NCBI GenBank assembly: GCA_900316835.1
Contig: ONEL01000001.1
Span: 62,001-126,000, forward strand
DNA length: 64,000 bases
Source of the DNA: an uncultured Prevotellaceae bacterium
GTDB taxonomy: Bacteria > Bacteroidota > Bacteroidia > Bacteroidales > Muribaculaceae
Direction: 5' to 3'
The notes below the pieces were generated by a model, which saw nothing but the letters and a program-made list of their open reading frames with translations, was not told the origin of the DNA and did no database searches. Position 1 is the first letter of the stretch; the number at the start of each line of letters is the position of its first letter. This document shows positions 19,342 to 28,263 of the stretch, in pieces. Position numbers and translations under genes: made by a program.

Positions 19342-20391
19342 ATGTCTGGCACCAGTAGCAATAAAAGAAAATTGTTGATTATTGGACCATCTCCTAAGTC
19401 ATTTGGAGGTGTGGCTATCCACATTCGCAGGTTGGCTATTTTGATGCAGGACGAATTTGATATTAGCTATATAGATGAAGGGCGAGAAAGATTTGAAGGT
19501 TTTTTTAATCTGAGGTCATTAAATTTATTTAAATATCTAAATTTCATAATAAAAGCCGATGATGTTTATATCAACAGTGGGTTGTTTTTCTTGAGGATAT
19601 TCCATATTATAGTATGCAAAATTTTACTCCGCAAGAAAACAATTGTTGCTATTCATCATGATGTCACAAGGGAGAGGATGATTCCATTGACAAAGTTTTT
19701 TGTGAAAAAATGTGACACATTGCTGGTTGTTAATCAAACAACCGAGAAGATATTTAAAAACTGTGTTAAAAATCTCATCTATTTATCGGCATTTATTCCC
19801 CCCAACATTGAGCAGGAACCAGAGCTGCCTCAAGAGGTTATTGACTGGTGCATGAAGTGTAGAAACAATGATGACGCTGTATTAATGGTTTCTAATGCTT
19901 GGAATTTAGTTACACATAATGGTTATGACCTATATGGATTAGACTTGTGTATTGAAGCCATAAAATTACTCCTAGATAAAGGAAAGAAGAATTTTTATCT
20001 TGTTTTTGTTGTGGCTTCTAACACTTCTAATCAAGATATGATGGCTGGATACAAACGTTTCATAAAGAATAATAACCTGGAGGAGAATATACTTATCTGG
20101 GAATCTCCATTATCATTTGTTAGGCTAATTCAGAAATGCGATATTGTTTTGAGGGCGACTAACACCGATGGTGAAGCTTTAACTATTAGAGAAGCCTTTT
20201 GTTTTAACAAAAAGGTTGTTGCGTCTGATGTTATCCCAAGGCCGACAAATACCTTTCTGTTCAAGAATCGTGATTCGAGCAGTTTGGCTAATGCCATTGA
20301 AGTAGCTGCTAATTGTAACAATCATCTAATTAGTGATGATCACACTTTGGATTATTACAAAAAATTTTATCTGGAAATCTTTAATAATTAA
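19342..20391 (+). CDS. Glycosyltransferase, GT-B fold (GT4-like)
   Basis: A 349-residue protein with an N-terminal IIGPSPKSFGGVAIHIRRLA segment typical of GT4 enzymes (first beta strand and the glycine-rich acceptor loop). Its C-terminal half has RLIQKCDIVLRATNTDGEALTIREAFCFNKKVVASDVIPRP, matching the donor-binding E-x7-E region of GT-B transferases. It probably adds one sugar in the repeat unit. The start ATG at 19342 is 50 bases after the GT2 gene, and the next gene begins 5 bases after its stop. Confidence 0.82.
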   Translation: MSGTSSNKRKLLIIGPSPKSFGGVAIHIRRLAILMQDEFDISYIDEGRERFEGFFNLRSLNLFKYLNFIIKADDVYINSGLFFLRIFHIIVCKILLRKKTIVAIHHDVTRERMIPLTKFFVKKCDTLLVVNQTTEKIFKNCVKNLIYLSAFIPPNIEQEPELPQEVIDWCMKCRNNDDAVLMVSNAWNLVTHNGYDLYGLDLCIEAIKLLLDKGKKNFYLVFVVASNTSNQDMMAGYKRFIKNNNLEENILIWESPLSFVRLIQKCDIVLRATNTDGEALTIREAFCFNKKVVASDVIPRPTNTFLFKNRDSSSLANAIEVAANCNNHLISDDHTLDYYKKFYLEIFNN

Positions 20392-20396
20392 TATAT

Positions 20397-22532
20397 ATGC
20401 AACAATTAACACAAAAACTGGGAAGCGGTGAAATGGTGGTGCAAGAACTGCCATTGCCACAACTCGGTGAAGGCATGGTAATGGTGAAAAACCATTATTC
20501 ATTAATCTCGGCGGGAACCGAGGGGTCGACAGTTAAAGCAGCGAGAAAATCGTTAATAGGTAAAGCTAAAGAAAGACCACAGCAAGTAAAGCAAGTTATC
20601 GATACACTTAAAGCGCAGGGAATAAAGCAAACTTATAGGGCCGTAATGAAAAAGCTTGACGCCTATTCTCCTTTGGGTTACAGCTGCGCCGGTGAAGTAA
20701 TTGCTGTTGCGCCAGGCGTTTCTGAATTCTGTGTCGGTGATAGAGTTGCCTGTGCTGGAGTTGGTTATGCTAGCCATGCCGAGGTGGTGACTGTGCCTGT
20801 TAATCTTTGTGTGAAATTGGATTCTGATGCCGACCTATCGCTTGCTTGCTATAATACGCTTGGTGCTATAGCCTTGCAGGGTGTTAGACAAGCTAATATG
20901 CGACTAGGTGAGACTTGTGCGGTTATTGGGCTGGGGCTCATAGGACAACTGGCTTGCCTGGAACTTAAAGCTTCGGGAGTTAAGGTTGTTGGAATTGATG
21001 TGGACGCCACCGCTGTGGATTTGGCACGTGAGCATTGTGCCGACCTTGCTATTGCTAGAAACACGCCAGGTATTGAGCAACAAGTTGAGCGTTTCACTAA
21101 TGGCATGGGGGTTGACTGTGTAATTATCACAGCCGCAACATCAAGCCTTGATCCCATTAACTTTGCTGGGGCTTTGTGCAGGCGCAAAGGAACCATCGTT
21201 GTGCTGGGTGCGGTGCCCACTGGCTTCGACCGCGAGCCACATTTCTATAAAAAAGAGCTGGAGGTGAAAATGTCATGCTCTTATGGGCCAGGTCGATATG
21301 ACCTGAACTATGAGGAGAAAGGTCAAGACTATCCCGCTGCCTATGTTCGCTGGACCGAGAAGCGAAACATGGAAGCGTTTCAATATCTAATTCATTCAGG
21401 CAGTATTGATATATCTTATCTCACTACTCATAGGTTCAAGTTTGAAGATGCCCCTAAAGCTTATGACATCGTCCTTAATCACACCGAGCCATTTAAGGGT
21501 ATTGTTCTTGAATATGACTTTAATAAAACACATTCACAGCAGCCTCTTATTATAAATCCTGCTCAGTCGTCACTTCACAACACTGGTGATGGAATAGCTT
21601 TCATTGGAGCGGGTAGTTATGCGCAAGGTAATTTGTTGCCCAATCTACCAGCCGATGTGAGACGAGTGGCTGTTATGACCAATTCGGGAACAACAGCTAA
21701 AAGGGTGGCTGAGAAATATGGCTTTGAGCGATGCTCATCGGCCGAGGATGATATACTTAACGACGATAGTATCAAAACTGTGTTTATAGCTACACGGCAT
21801 GATACTCACGCTCGCTATGTGATTGAGGCGCTCAAGGCAGGGAAAAACGTATATGTTGAGAAACCCTTGTGCATGAACCAAGATGAGCTTGATGAGATTG
21901 AGCAGTTGTGCATTCAAAACAAAGTGGGAGTGATGATTGGATTTAACCGTCGCTTCTCTCCTCTAGCAAAATATCTCAAGGCTAAGCTGCCTCAAGGACC
22001 CATGTCTATGATTTATAGAGTTAATGCGGGACAAATTCCTGCTTCATCATGGATACAGGACAAGCAGATTGGAGGTGGTAGAATCATTGGCGAGGCATGT
22101 CATTTTATCGACCTCTTGTCTTTCATGTGCGATAGCACACCATGTGCCGTTTCGGCATCGGTATTGCCCGACCCACAAGGTTTGAACGACACGGTAAATA
22201 TCATGATAAGTTTTGAGAACGGCTCGACTGGTGTGGTGGCTTATTACTCCAATGGCTCGAAGAAACTGCCTAAAGAATATGTTGAAATTTATTCAGGTGG
22301 GATGACGGGTATTATTAATGACTATAAGACTTGCAAAGTTTTTGGGCGTAAGGTTGATAGTAAGAAACTTTCAGCTCAAGATAAGGGTCAGTCCACAATG
22401 ATGGCCGAATTTTTCTCGCAAATGAAAGACGGGAATTTACCCATTAGCATGGACAGTGTTTTCAAAGTAACCAAGGCCACTTTTGCGGCATTGGATTCTA
22501 TTAGTCTTAATTCTAAAGTAATAAATATTTAA
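20397..22532 (+). CDS. Two-domain oxidoreductase: alcohol-dehydrogenase-like plus Gfo/Idh/MocA-like
   Basis: A 711-residue fusion. Residues about 1-375 form a medium-chain dehydrogenase: a GroES-like part (HYSLISAGTEGS, GYSCAGEVIAV, VGDRVACAG) and a Rossmann part (CAVIGLGLIGQLACLELK). Residues about 395-711 form a Gfo/Idh/MocA oxidoreductase with IAFIGAGSYAQGNLLPNL, the EKP motif in VYVEKPLCMNQDEL, and GEACHFIDLLSFM. Fusions of this type recur in polysaccharide clusters, where they probably oxidise or epimerise a nucleotide sugar, but to my knowledge the reaction is not settled. The next gene starts 2 bases later, suggesting translational coupling and a shared pathway. Confidence 0.85.
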   Translation: MQQLTQKLGSGEMVVQELPLPQLGEGMVMVKNHYSLISAGTEGSTVKAARKSLIGKAKERPQQVKQVIDTLKAQGIKQTYRAVMKKLDAYSPLGYSCAGEVIAVAPGVSEFCVGDRVACAGVGYASHAEVVTVPVNLCVKLDSDADLSLACYNTLGAIALQGVRQANMRLGETCAVIGLGLIGQLACLELKASGVKVVGIDVDATAVDLAREHCADLAIARNTPGIEQQVERFTNGMGVDCVIITAATSSLDPINFAGALCRRKGTIVVLGAVPTGFDREPHFYKKELEVKMSCSYGPGRYDLNYEEKGQDYPAAYVRWTEKRNMEAFQYLIHSGSIDISYLTTHRFKFEDAPKAYDIVLNHTEPFKGIVLEYDFNKTHSQQPLIINPAQSSLHNTGDGIAFIGAGSYAQGNLLPNLPADVRRVAVMTNSGTTAKRVAEKYGFERCSSAEDDILNDDSIKTVFIATRHDTHARYVIEALKAGKNVYVEKPLCMNQDELDEIEQLCIQNKVGVMIGFNRRFSPLAKYLKAKLPQGPMSMIYRVNAGQIPASSWIQDKQIGGGRIIGEACHFIDLLSFMCDSTPCAVSASVLPDPQGLNDTVNIMISFENGSTGVVAYYSNGSKKLPKEYVEIYSGGMTGIINDYKTCKVFGRKVDSKKLSAQDKGQSTMMAEFFSQMKDGNLPISMDSVFKVTKATFAALDSISLNSKVINI

Positions 22533-22534
22533 CT

Positions 22535-23746
22535 TTGATTACAGAAACACTATATAAACTTAAGCATTATTGCGAGCAAGAGAAATTTAAAGGTTGGGAT
22601 CCATACGACGGACTTAACTCAAAGATTTTTAATGCTATCCCTGGCTTGAATAAATCTGCTCTTTGCCGACTCGTTGTTATTCAAGGCTTTAAGCGTTGCC
22701 CTATTAATTTACGCCCCATAGCATTAATAAAGAAGGATTACAACGCCAAAGGGATAGGATTGCTTTTGCAAGCTTATTGTAATATGTACTGGGCTGTTGA
22801 CAGGGAGAATGAACTTTCTCAGCAACTGGGAACATGCGAGGAGCTTAAGAAATGGATAACCAAACTTGCCAACTTATTGCTCGACCTTAAGTCTCCGGGC
22901 AGTTGGCACGGGGCATGTTGGGGATATAACTTTGGCTGGCAGGCAAGAAGGGTGTTTTATTTCCCAAAATACACCCCTACGGTTGTGGCTACTAGTTTTT
23001 GTGCTTCGGCACTTTTTGCGGCCTATGAGGTGACGAAAGATAAGACCTATCTTGAGACTGCACTATCATCGGCCAATTTTGTACTCCATGACTTGCGTCG
23101 CACTCCATTTAATGGTGGATATCTTTTTTCTTATAGCCCGGTAGAAGGTAATGACAAAGTGTTTAATGCATCTTTATTGGGTAGTAAACTTCTTGCCATG
23201 TGTTATAAATACACAGGTAATGAGGAATTTAAGAATGCCGCGCAACAATCAATAGTTGCTTGTGCGTCGGCTCAGCAAGATAATGGGGCTTGGCTTTATG
23301 GAATGCTCAATGTCCAGCAGTGGGTTGATAGCTTCCACACCGGGTATAACCTTGATGCGATGATTGCTTATCAAGATTGTACTGGTGATAGCACATTCAA
23401 TAAGTATATCGAACGAGGTTTTGATTACTATATAAAAAACTTCTTCGAACAGGATGGCACTCCCAAGTATTATAATGACAAGAAATATCCCATCGACATT
23501 CATTGCCCGGGACAGTTATTTGTCACATTGGCAAGATTAGGACGTTTCTCACAACATGAGGAGTTAGCTACTAAAGTGCTTGATTGGACAATAAAGAATA
23601 TGCAATCACCACAAGGTTATTTCTATTATCAGTTAAAACAAGGAATTAGTTCTAAAATCTCCTATATGAGATGGAGCAATGCCTTCATGCTCAATGCGTT
23701 GTCTTATTTGCTACTTGCAAAGTTGAGTAATAAAAAAGTTATATAA
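22535..23746 (+). CDS. Alpha/alpha-barrel protein of unknown function
   Basis: A 403-residue protein, with a TTG start two bases after the preceding stop codon. It has no signal peptide, so it should be cytoplasmic. The pattern of paired helices with aromatic and Gly-Trp turns (SWHGACWGYNFGWQ, FNGGYLFSYSP, NGAWLYGM, FHTGYNLDAMIAYQ, DIHCPGQLFVTLARLG, WSNAFMLNALSYLL) is typical of (alpha/alpha)6 barrels found in glycan hydrolases, lyases and C5-epimerases. Its gene partner, the two-domain oxidoreductase, recurs with barrel proteins in polysaccharide loci. Epimerase, lyase or hydrolase action on a lipid-linked or nucleotide sugar is possible; I cannot choose between these. Confidence 0.7.
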   Translation: MITETLYKLKHYCEQEKFKGWDPYDGLNSKIFNAIPGLNKSALCRLVVIQGFKRCPINLRPIALIKKDYNAKGIGLLLQAYCNMYWAVDRENELSQQLGTCEELKKWITKLANLLLDLKSPGSWHGACWGYNFGWQARRVFYFPKYTPTVVATSFCASALFAAYEVTKDKTYLETALSSANFVLHDLRRTPFNGGYLFSYSPVEGNDKVFNASLLGSKLLAMCYKYTGNEEFKNAAQQSIVACASAQQDNGAWLYGMLNVQQWVDSFHTGYNLDAMIAYQDCTGDSTFNKYIERGFDYYIKNFFEQDGTPKYYNDKKYPIDIHCPGQLFVTLARLGRFSQHEELATKVLDWTIKNMQSPQGYFYYQLKQGISSKISYMRWSNAFMLNALSYLLLAKLSNKKVI

Positions 23747-23762
23747 CATAGTCAAGAGTAAT

Positions 23763-24779
23763 ATGAATATTTGGTTTGACTTAACTAATTCTCCACATGT
23801 CCAGTTTTTTAGGCAAATGATTGGAGAGTTACGTGACGAAGGACACCATATCATTATAACAAGTCGTAATGCTGCCAATACTACCGAGTTGCTAGACTTG
23901 TACGGATTGGAATACACGATTGTGGGTAAATCCTATGGCAAGAAATTAAGAAATAAAATTTTTGGCAATATCTTGAGGGTTAGGGACCTGGTCAAATTTG
24001 TCAAGAAACGTGATGTTGATGTGGCAATATCACAAAGCTCATTCACGAGTGCTATCGCCGGACGACTGGCGGGGATACCAACTATCTATACCAATGATAA
24101 TGAGCATGCTATGGGCAATAAGATAAGCTTTATTTGCGCGCACAAGATTTTTATTCCTGAATTTATACCGGTTAGTAAAATCACTAATTGGCTAGTAACT
24201 CCTAAGAAAGTTTCACAATATCCAGGGGTTAAGGAGGGTATTTATTTATGGAAGAAATACAGTGACTTTGCCACTAAGCAACATGCGTCAATAAAAATTT
24301 ATTATCGTCCCGAACCCTATTTCGCTCAATACTATAAAGGCAAAACTAATGTTCTTGATGATGCTTTGGTTGAGCTTAAGAACGACTTTGAAATAATTAT
24401 TTTGCCTCGCGACGATAATCAACGCAAGCATTTTGCTGATCCTAAATTTAATGGTATCAAGGTGTGTCAAAAACCTCTGACATTCGATGAGATTGCTGCC
24501 GACTGTTCTTTGTTTATTGGAGCCGGTGGCACTATGACAAGAGAAATGGCTGTAATTGGTGTACCCACAATCTCTATCTATCAAGATGAATTGCTTGATG
24601 TTGACAAGTTCTTAATAGCTCAAGGGCTGATGACACATAACCCTGAACTAAATGCATCTCAAATAAGAGAGGTAATAAATAATATAAAAGTAAAAACCGC
24701 CGATGTCTCATTATTGACCAAGGGCAAAGAAGCTTACAATCTTATTAAGACATCATTGGTGAACTTAAAGAAAAATTGA
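23763..24779 (+). CDS. DUF354 protein (GT-B-like)
   Basis: A 338-residue DUF354 protein. The N-terminus NIWFDLTNSPHVQFFRQMI is the family hallmark, and ISQSSFTSAIAGRLAGIPTIYTNDNEHA and FIGAGGTMTREMAVIGVPTISIY match the two Rossmann-like halves of a GT-B fold (as in UDP-GlcNAc 2-epimerase and MurG). DUF354 members occur in archaeal and bacterial surface glycan clusters and may act as glycosyltransferases or epimerases; the function is not established. It lies between the barrel protein and a Gfo/Idh oxidoreductase in the same operon. Confidence 0.83.
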   Translation: MNIWFDLTNSPHVQFFRQMIGELRDEGHHIIITSRNAANTTELLDLYGLEYTIVGKSYGKKLRNKIFGNILRVRDLVKFVKKRDVDVAISQSSFTSAIAGRLAGIPTIYTNDNEHAMGNKISFICAHKIFIPEFIPVSKITNWLVTPKKVSQYPGVKEGIYLWKKYSDFATKQHASIKIYYRPEPYFAQYYKGKTNVLDDALVELKNDFEIIILPRDDNQRKHFADPKFNGIKVCQKPLTFDEIAADCSLFIGAGGTMTREMAVIGVPTISIYQDELLDVDKFLIAQGLMTHNPELNASQIREVINNIKVKTADVSLLTKGKEAYNLIKTSLVNLKKN

Positions 24780-24808
24780 TATAATATTATTTTAAATTAT
24801 AGATACTC

Positions 24809-25828
24809 ATGATTAAAGTTGTTATAATAGGCTTAGGCAAAATGGGAATGAGCCATTGCTCTATCTTAGGCGCTCACCCCGACGTTGAGCTTGTCGCTAT
24901 GTGTGACACCGATTCGCTTTTGCAAAGTGCTTTTAAGAAATTAACCTCGATAAGATGCTACACCGATTATAAAAAAATGATTGAGGTTGAGAAACCCGAT
25001 GCTGTTTATGTTGTCACTCCAACTAAATTGCATTATGAGATGGTGATGTTTGCACTTGAACATAACTGCCATGTTTTTTGTGAAAAGCCATTTAGCCTCA
25101 ATTATGATGAAGGCAAGACAATGGTGGCTGTCGCCAAGGCTCGGAATCTTGTGAATCAAGTGGGATACTGCAATCGATATGTTGGCACTTTTAACGAAAT
25201 GAGACGTCTGCTTAAGGCTGGAGTAATTGGTAAGCCATTCCATTTCATGGGAGAGAACTATGGACCAGTTGTTCTCAAGAAAAAAGGTGGCACATGGAGG
25301 TCCACTAAAAGCAATGGCGGTGGTTGCCTCTTTGACTATGCTGCTCATGTGCTTGACTTGATTAATTATATTCTCGATGATGAGGCTGTTGACGCTAAAG
25401 GTACATTCATGCCTTCTATTTTCTCAACCGACGTTGATGATGCTGTTTACTCTACCTTAATAATGAAGAGTGGACTACATGGACAGCTTGCGGTTAACTG
25501 GAGCGACGACACTCATCGCAAGGCTACCACATCACTCAAAATTGAGGGAGATGGAGGCAAACTTGAAGCTGATACAACCACATTAAAAATTTATGTTAAA
25601 CAGGATATCCCCGAGCATAATCTTGCAAAAGGATGGAATGTGAAATATATAACTGATTTGACTCCTCAAGTGTTCTTTAACCTGCGTGGAGAAGAATTCT
25701 CAATGGAAAACGATAATTTTATTCAGTGCATTAAGGACCCAAGCGTTGACAACCGCAACTCATTTGAATCGGCACTCAAAACCGATTATATCATCCACAA
25801 ACTAATGGATGATGCTAATGTACAATAA
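24809..25828 (+). CDS. Gfo/Idh/MocA family oxidoreductase
   Basis: A 339-residue NAD(P)-dependent sugar oxidoreductase. The Rossmann fingerprint is VVIIGLGKMGMSH, and the catalytic EKP motif appears in HVFCEKPFSLNYDEG. The C-terminal substrate domain includes GGGCLFDYAAHVLDLINY with the conserved Asp and His positions. Relatives act on UDP-sugars (for example the WlbA type, oxidising UDP-GlcNAcA at C3) or on free sugars. With a WecC-like dehydrogenase in the same operon, a uronic nucleotide sugar is a reasonable candidate substrate. This is inference. Confidence 0.9.
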   Translation: MIKVVIIGLGKMGMSHCSILGAHPDVELVAMCDTDSLLQSAFKKLTSIRCYTDYKKMIEVEKPDAVYVVTPTKLHYEMVMFALEHNCHVFCEKPFSLNYDEGKTMVAVAKARNLVNQVGYCNRYVGTFNEMRRLLKAGVIGKPFHFMGENYGPVVLKKKGGTWRSTKSNGGGCLFDYAAHVLDLINYILDDEAVDAKGTFMPSIFSTDVDDAVYSTLIMKSGLHGQLAVNWSDDTHRKATTSLKIEGDGGKLEADTTTLKIYVKQDIPEHNLAKGWNVKYITDLTPQVFFNLRGEEFSMENDNFIQCIKDPSVDNRNSFESALKTDYIIHKLMDDANVQ

Positions 25829-25856
25829 ATCATAATATCAATAAAACTTGTTTATA

Positions 25857-26720
25857 ATGAAAATGGATAAAGTTATACTTGGTGACAACCAGTTTTTTGC
25901 TGTTAATCATCTCAGTGATGAGCGCAGTCGACAGCAAGCTGTGCGCTTTAAAGATGATAAGGCGATAATCTCTGTTCTTGATACGGCAATGGAGTGTGGG
26001 GTTAACACTTTCATGTGCACAACTCATGATCGCATTGCTAACATTTGCGAGCACATGAGACAAAATCCCGATAAATATGCCGACTTTAAGTTCTATCCTT
26101 GCATGCCTTATGCTCACAAGTATGCTAATGCGGTAACTGAACTTGGTATACTTGGCACTCTAAAAGCTTACTTGCCGGGAAATTTATTGTCGGTAGTGTC
26201 AAAGTCGGGCATCGCTTATGCCCGTAAGGATTTTCCAGCTTTAATGGAGTTGCTTGTTGATGCCGAGATGAAAATGTTCCGGGGGCTTAATACACCAGTG
26301 ATCTTCTTGCAAAATGTGATAACCGACTTGCTCTATGGATTAGGAATGAAAGATATTCTTGTTCATTTTGCCGAGTATATACGTGAAAAATACAACGCTG
26401 AGCCTGGATTTATTACAATGAATTTACCTCAAATGGTTGATTTCTGTGAGGAGAATGGAATTGATAATCCTGTTATTTGTTCTTCAATCAACAAAATTGG
26501 TTTCCGCATGAGTGGATCGGTTGAATTGTATGAAGAGTATTTACGTAGTGATAAAAAATTCCGCCCCATTGCTATGCAGTGTCTTGCAGCGGGAGCACTT
26601 AAACCACAAGAGGCTTTTGAGTATGTGTGCCAATTCAAGAAAGTTGAGTCGGTTCTTTTTGGTGCTTCGTCGCGTTCGCACATTCAGCAAAACTACGACC
26701 TGATAAATAGCCTTTTGTAG
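25857..26720 (+). CDS. Conserved protein of unknown function, TIM-barrel-like
   Basis: A 287-residue protein from the ATG at 25857; an upstream TTG at 25848 would add three residues. I do not recognise a named family with certainty. The opening KVILGDNQFFAVNHLSD, then VLDTAMECGVNTFMCTTHDR and repeating beta/alpha units up to VESVLFGASSRSHIQQNYDLI look like a TIM barrel reminiscent of aldo/keto reductases. No convincing catalytic tetrad can be assigned. It is the last gene of the operon, immediately before the terminator at 26751, and follows the Gfo/Idh gene by 28 bases, so a sugar-modifying role is likely. Confidence 0.65.
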   Translation: MKMDKVILGDNQFFAVNHLSDERSRQQAVRFKDDKAIISVLDTAMECGVNTFMCTTHDRIANICEHMRQNPDKYADFKFYPCMPYAHKYANAVTELGILGTLKAYLPGNLLSVVSKSGIAYARKDFPALMELLVDAEMKMFRGLNTPVIFLQNVITDLLYGLGMKDILVHFAEYIREKYNAEPGFITMNLPQMVDFCEENGIDNPVICSSINKIGFRMSGSVELYEEYLRSDKKFRPIAMQCLAAGALKPQEAFEYVCQFKKVESVLFGASSRSHIQQNYDLINSLL

Positions 26721-26740
26721 GCAGTTGTAAAAAAATACTT

Positions 26741-28195
26741 TTAGTGATGGATAGCCCTGTTTTTTAATAGGGCTATTCTTTTTTTGATATTATTGACTAG
26801 AGCATCACGATTCTTTTTCGGCGATGAGATGTATATTATGGAATAAGCCAACAAGATATATAGAAAATCAATTACGTGAGAATGATTCAAATAAAAGGGG
26901 ATTGAACCTAATAGAAGTAGGGATATTGGAAAAATTGTATTTTTATAGAACTTCAAAGTGAAATATTTTTTGGTGTCGATTAGTAAATAGCAGGTGATAG
27001 TTACATAACCTATGATGCTGGTTGTAATAACACCAAAGATTCCTAGTCGTGGAACTAATATAAAGTTAAGCGTCACATTTATTATCGCGAGTATTATGAC
27101 TGCTGGAACAACCGACTTTGTGTCTTTGGCGCACTGATAAGGGAGATAAAAATAATTGGATATTGCAATTAGAACCCAGTTTATTCCCATTGGGTAGAGA
27201 TAAGTAAGGCTTGATTGATAGTTGGGGGCGATGAGCCAGGAAAAACAAATCTTTATAATGAAAATATATCCAATCAACAATATTGATAAAACATAAATAT
27301 AAGCATTAAAAACTTTTGAGAAGAAACTATCTCGATCAGGGCTGTTGTATTGCTGGATAGCATTTTCTTGCCAGGTTAAGTAAAAAATTGATGATAGCGT
27401 ATAAATAACGCCACACAAGCGAACGGTTATGGCATATATTCCTGAATACTCAAAACCCATGAAATGCGATAGAAACAAGCGATCGCTCAAGGGAGGGAGA
27501 AGGCTGCACATGATGACGGGTATCAACGGTAGGCTATATCCTATTATCTCACGCGATACTGCTTTTACTCCTGCCTTTAAACTGAAAAACTGACTGAAGG
27601 TCCTCATCCATGACTCTACAACAACAATCGATACTAGGCGCGCTAATATATTTGCCAGGAAAATACCAACAATGCCCATCTTTAGCCAAGCAACAAAGAT
27701 TAAACTGAACAGCCCTATACCAAAGGATGCTATGAGGCCCACCGAGATAAATGCCTTGTTGTTTCCTAAGCCACGTGTCACTTGGGCAAGAACCTCATAG
27801 AATGACATTGTGATGAGCAAGGTCACTGTTAGCCATAGGTGACGAATGGGATAAAACATCAATAATACAAATGCTATCAAGATGGTTACTAAGGCACTTT
27901 GGAACATTGTGCGATACACAAATGTCACTATCTTAGTGCGCATGTGCACATCTTTTGTCTCAAGAAGGAAACGGAAGGCGCCATCGCGAAGTTGTAGTGT
28001 TACTACAGGTACCAGCAGGAGGCAGAACTCAAGGCAAAGGTCAAAATAGCCATAATCACTTGGCTTTTCTACAAAATAGGTGTAAAGTGGAATCATTAAG
28101 AAAGTAATGAGCTTCGACCCCAAGTTTCCTATCGCATAGATTCCGAAGTCCTTCAAAAACTTCTTGCCACGACTATTTTGTTCTTGTTCTGCCAT
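26741..28195 (-). CDS. Wzx-type polysaccharide flippase (MATE/MOP superfamily)
   Basis: A 484-residue membrane protein with about 13-14 helices. It belongs to the polysaccharide transport (Wzx) family, which flips undecaprenyl-linked repeat units to the periplasmic face. The N-terminal LKDFGIYAIGNLGSKLITFLMIPLYTYF is typical, followed by DYGYFDLCLEFCLLLVPVVTL and the second-half WQENAIQQYNSPDRDSFFS. It is transcribed opposite to the main operon and has its own promoter (28218-28249). Its 3' end overlaps the terminator of the plus-strand operon. It completes the Wzx/Wzy/Wza/Wzc set of this locus. Confidence 0.9.
   Translation of the reverse strand: MAEQEQNSRGKKFLKDFGIYAIGNLGSKLITFLMIPLYTYFVEKPSDYGYFDLCLEFCLLLVPVVTLQLRDGAFRFLLETKDVHMRTKIVTFVYRTMFQSALVTILIAFVLLMFYPIRHLWLTVTLLITMSFYEVLAQVTRGLGNNKAFISVGLIASFGIGLFSLIFVAWLKMGIVGIFLANILARLVSIVVVESWMRTFSQFFSLKAGVKAVSREIIGYSLPLIPVIMCSLLPPLSDRLFLSHFMGFEYSGIYAITVRLCGVIYTLSSIFYLTWQENAIQQYNSPDRDSFFSKVFNAYIYVLSILLIGYIFIIKICFSWLIAPNYQSSLTYLYPMGINWVLIAISNYFYLPYQCAKDTKSVVPAVIILAIINVTLNFILVPRLGIFGVITTSIIGYVTITCYLLIDTKKYFTLKFYKNTIFPISLLLLGSIPFYLNHSHVIDFLYILLAYSIIYISSPKKNRDALVNNIKKRIALLKNRAIHH
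26751..26786 (+). terminator. Intrinsic terminator of the plus-strand polysaccharide operon
   Basis: ATAGCCCT (26751-26758) and AGGGCTAT (26769-26776) make an 8-bp stem with a 10-base loop, followed by TCTTTTTTTG. It ends the operon 30 bases after the last stop codon. The same bases encode the C-terminal residues of the convergent flippase gene, so the two functions share sequence. Confidence 0.8.
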
Positions 28196-28217
28196 TAAAT
28201 TTTACTAGATGTGGGTG

Positions 28218-28249
28218 CAAAAGTAGAAAGAATTTTGCAATAAAACAAT
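28218..28249 (-). promoter_or_regulatory. Promoter of the flippase gene
   Basis: On the minus strand ATTG (28246-28249) and TACTTTTG (28218-28225) are spaced by 20 bases, fitting the Bacteroidetes -33/-7 pattern. The predicted start lies about 16 bases before the ATG at 28195. It separates this gene from the upstream licD-like gene. Confidence 0.6.
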
Positions 28250-28263
28250 ATTTAAAATTGTTT

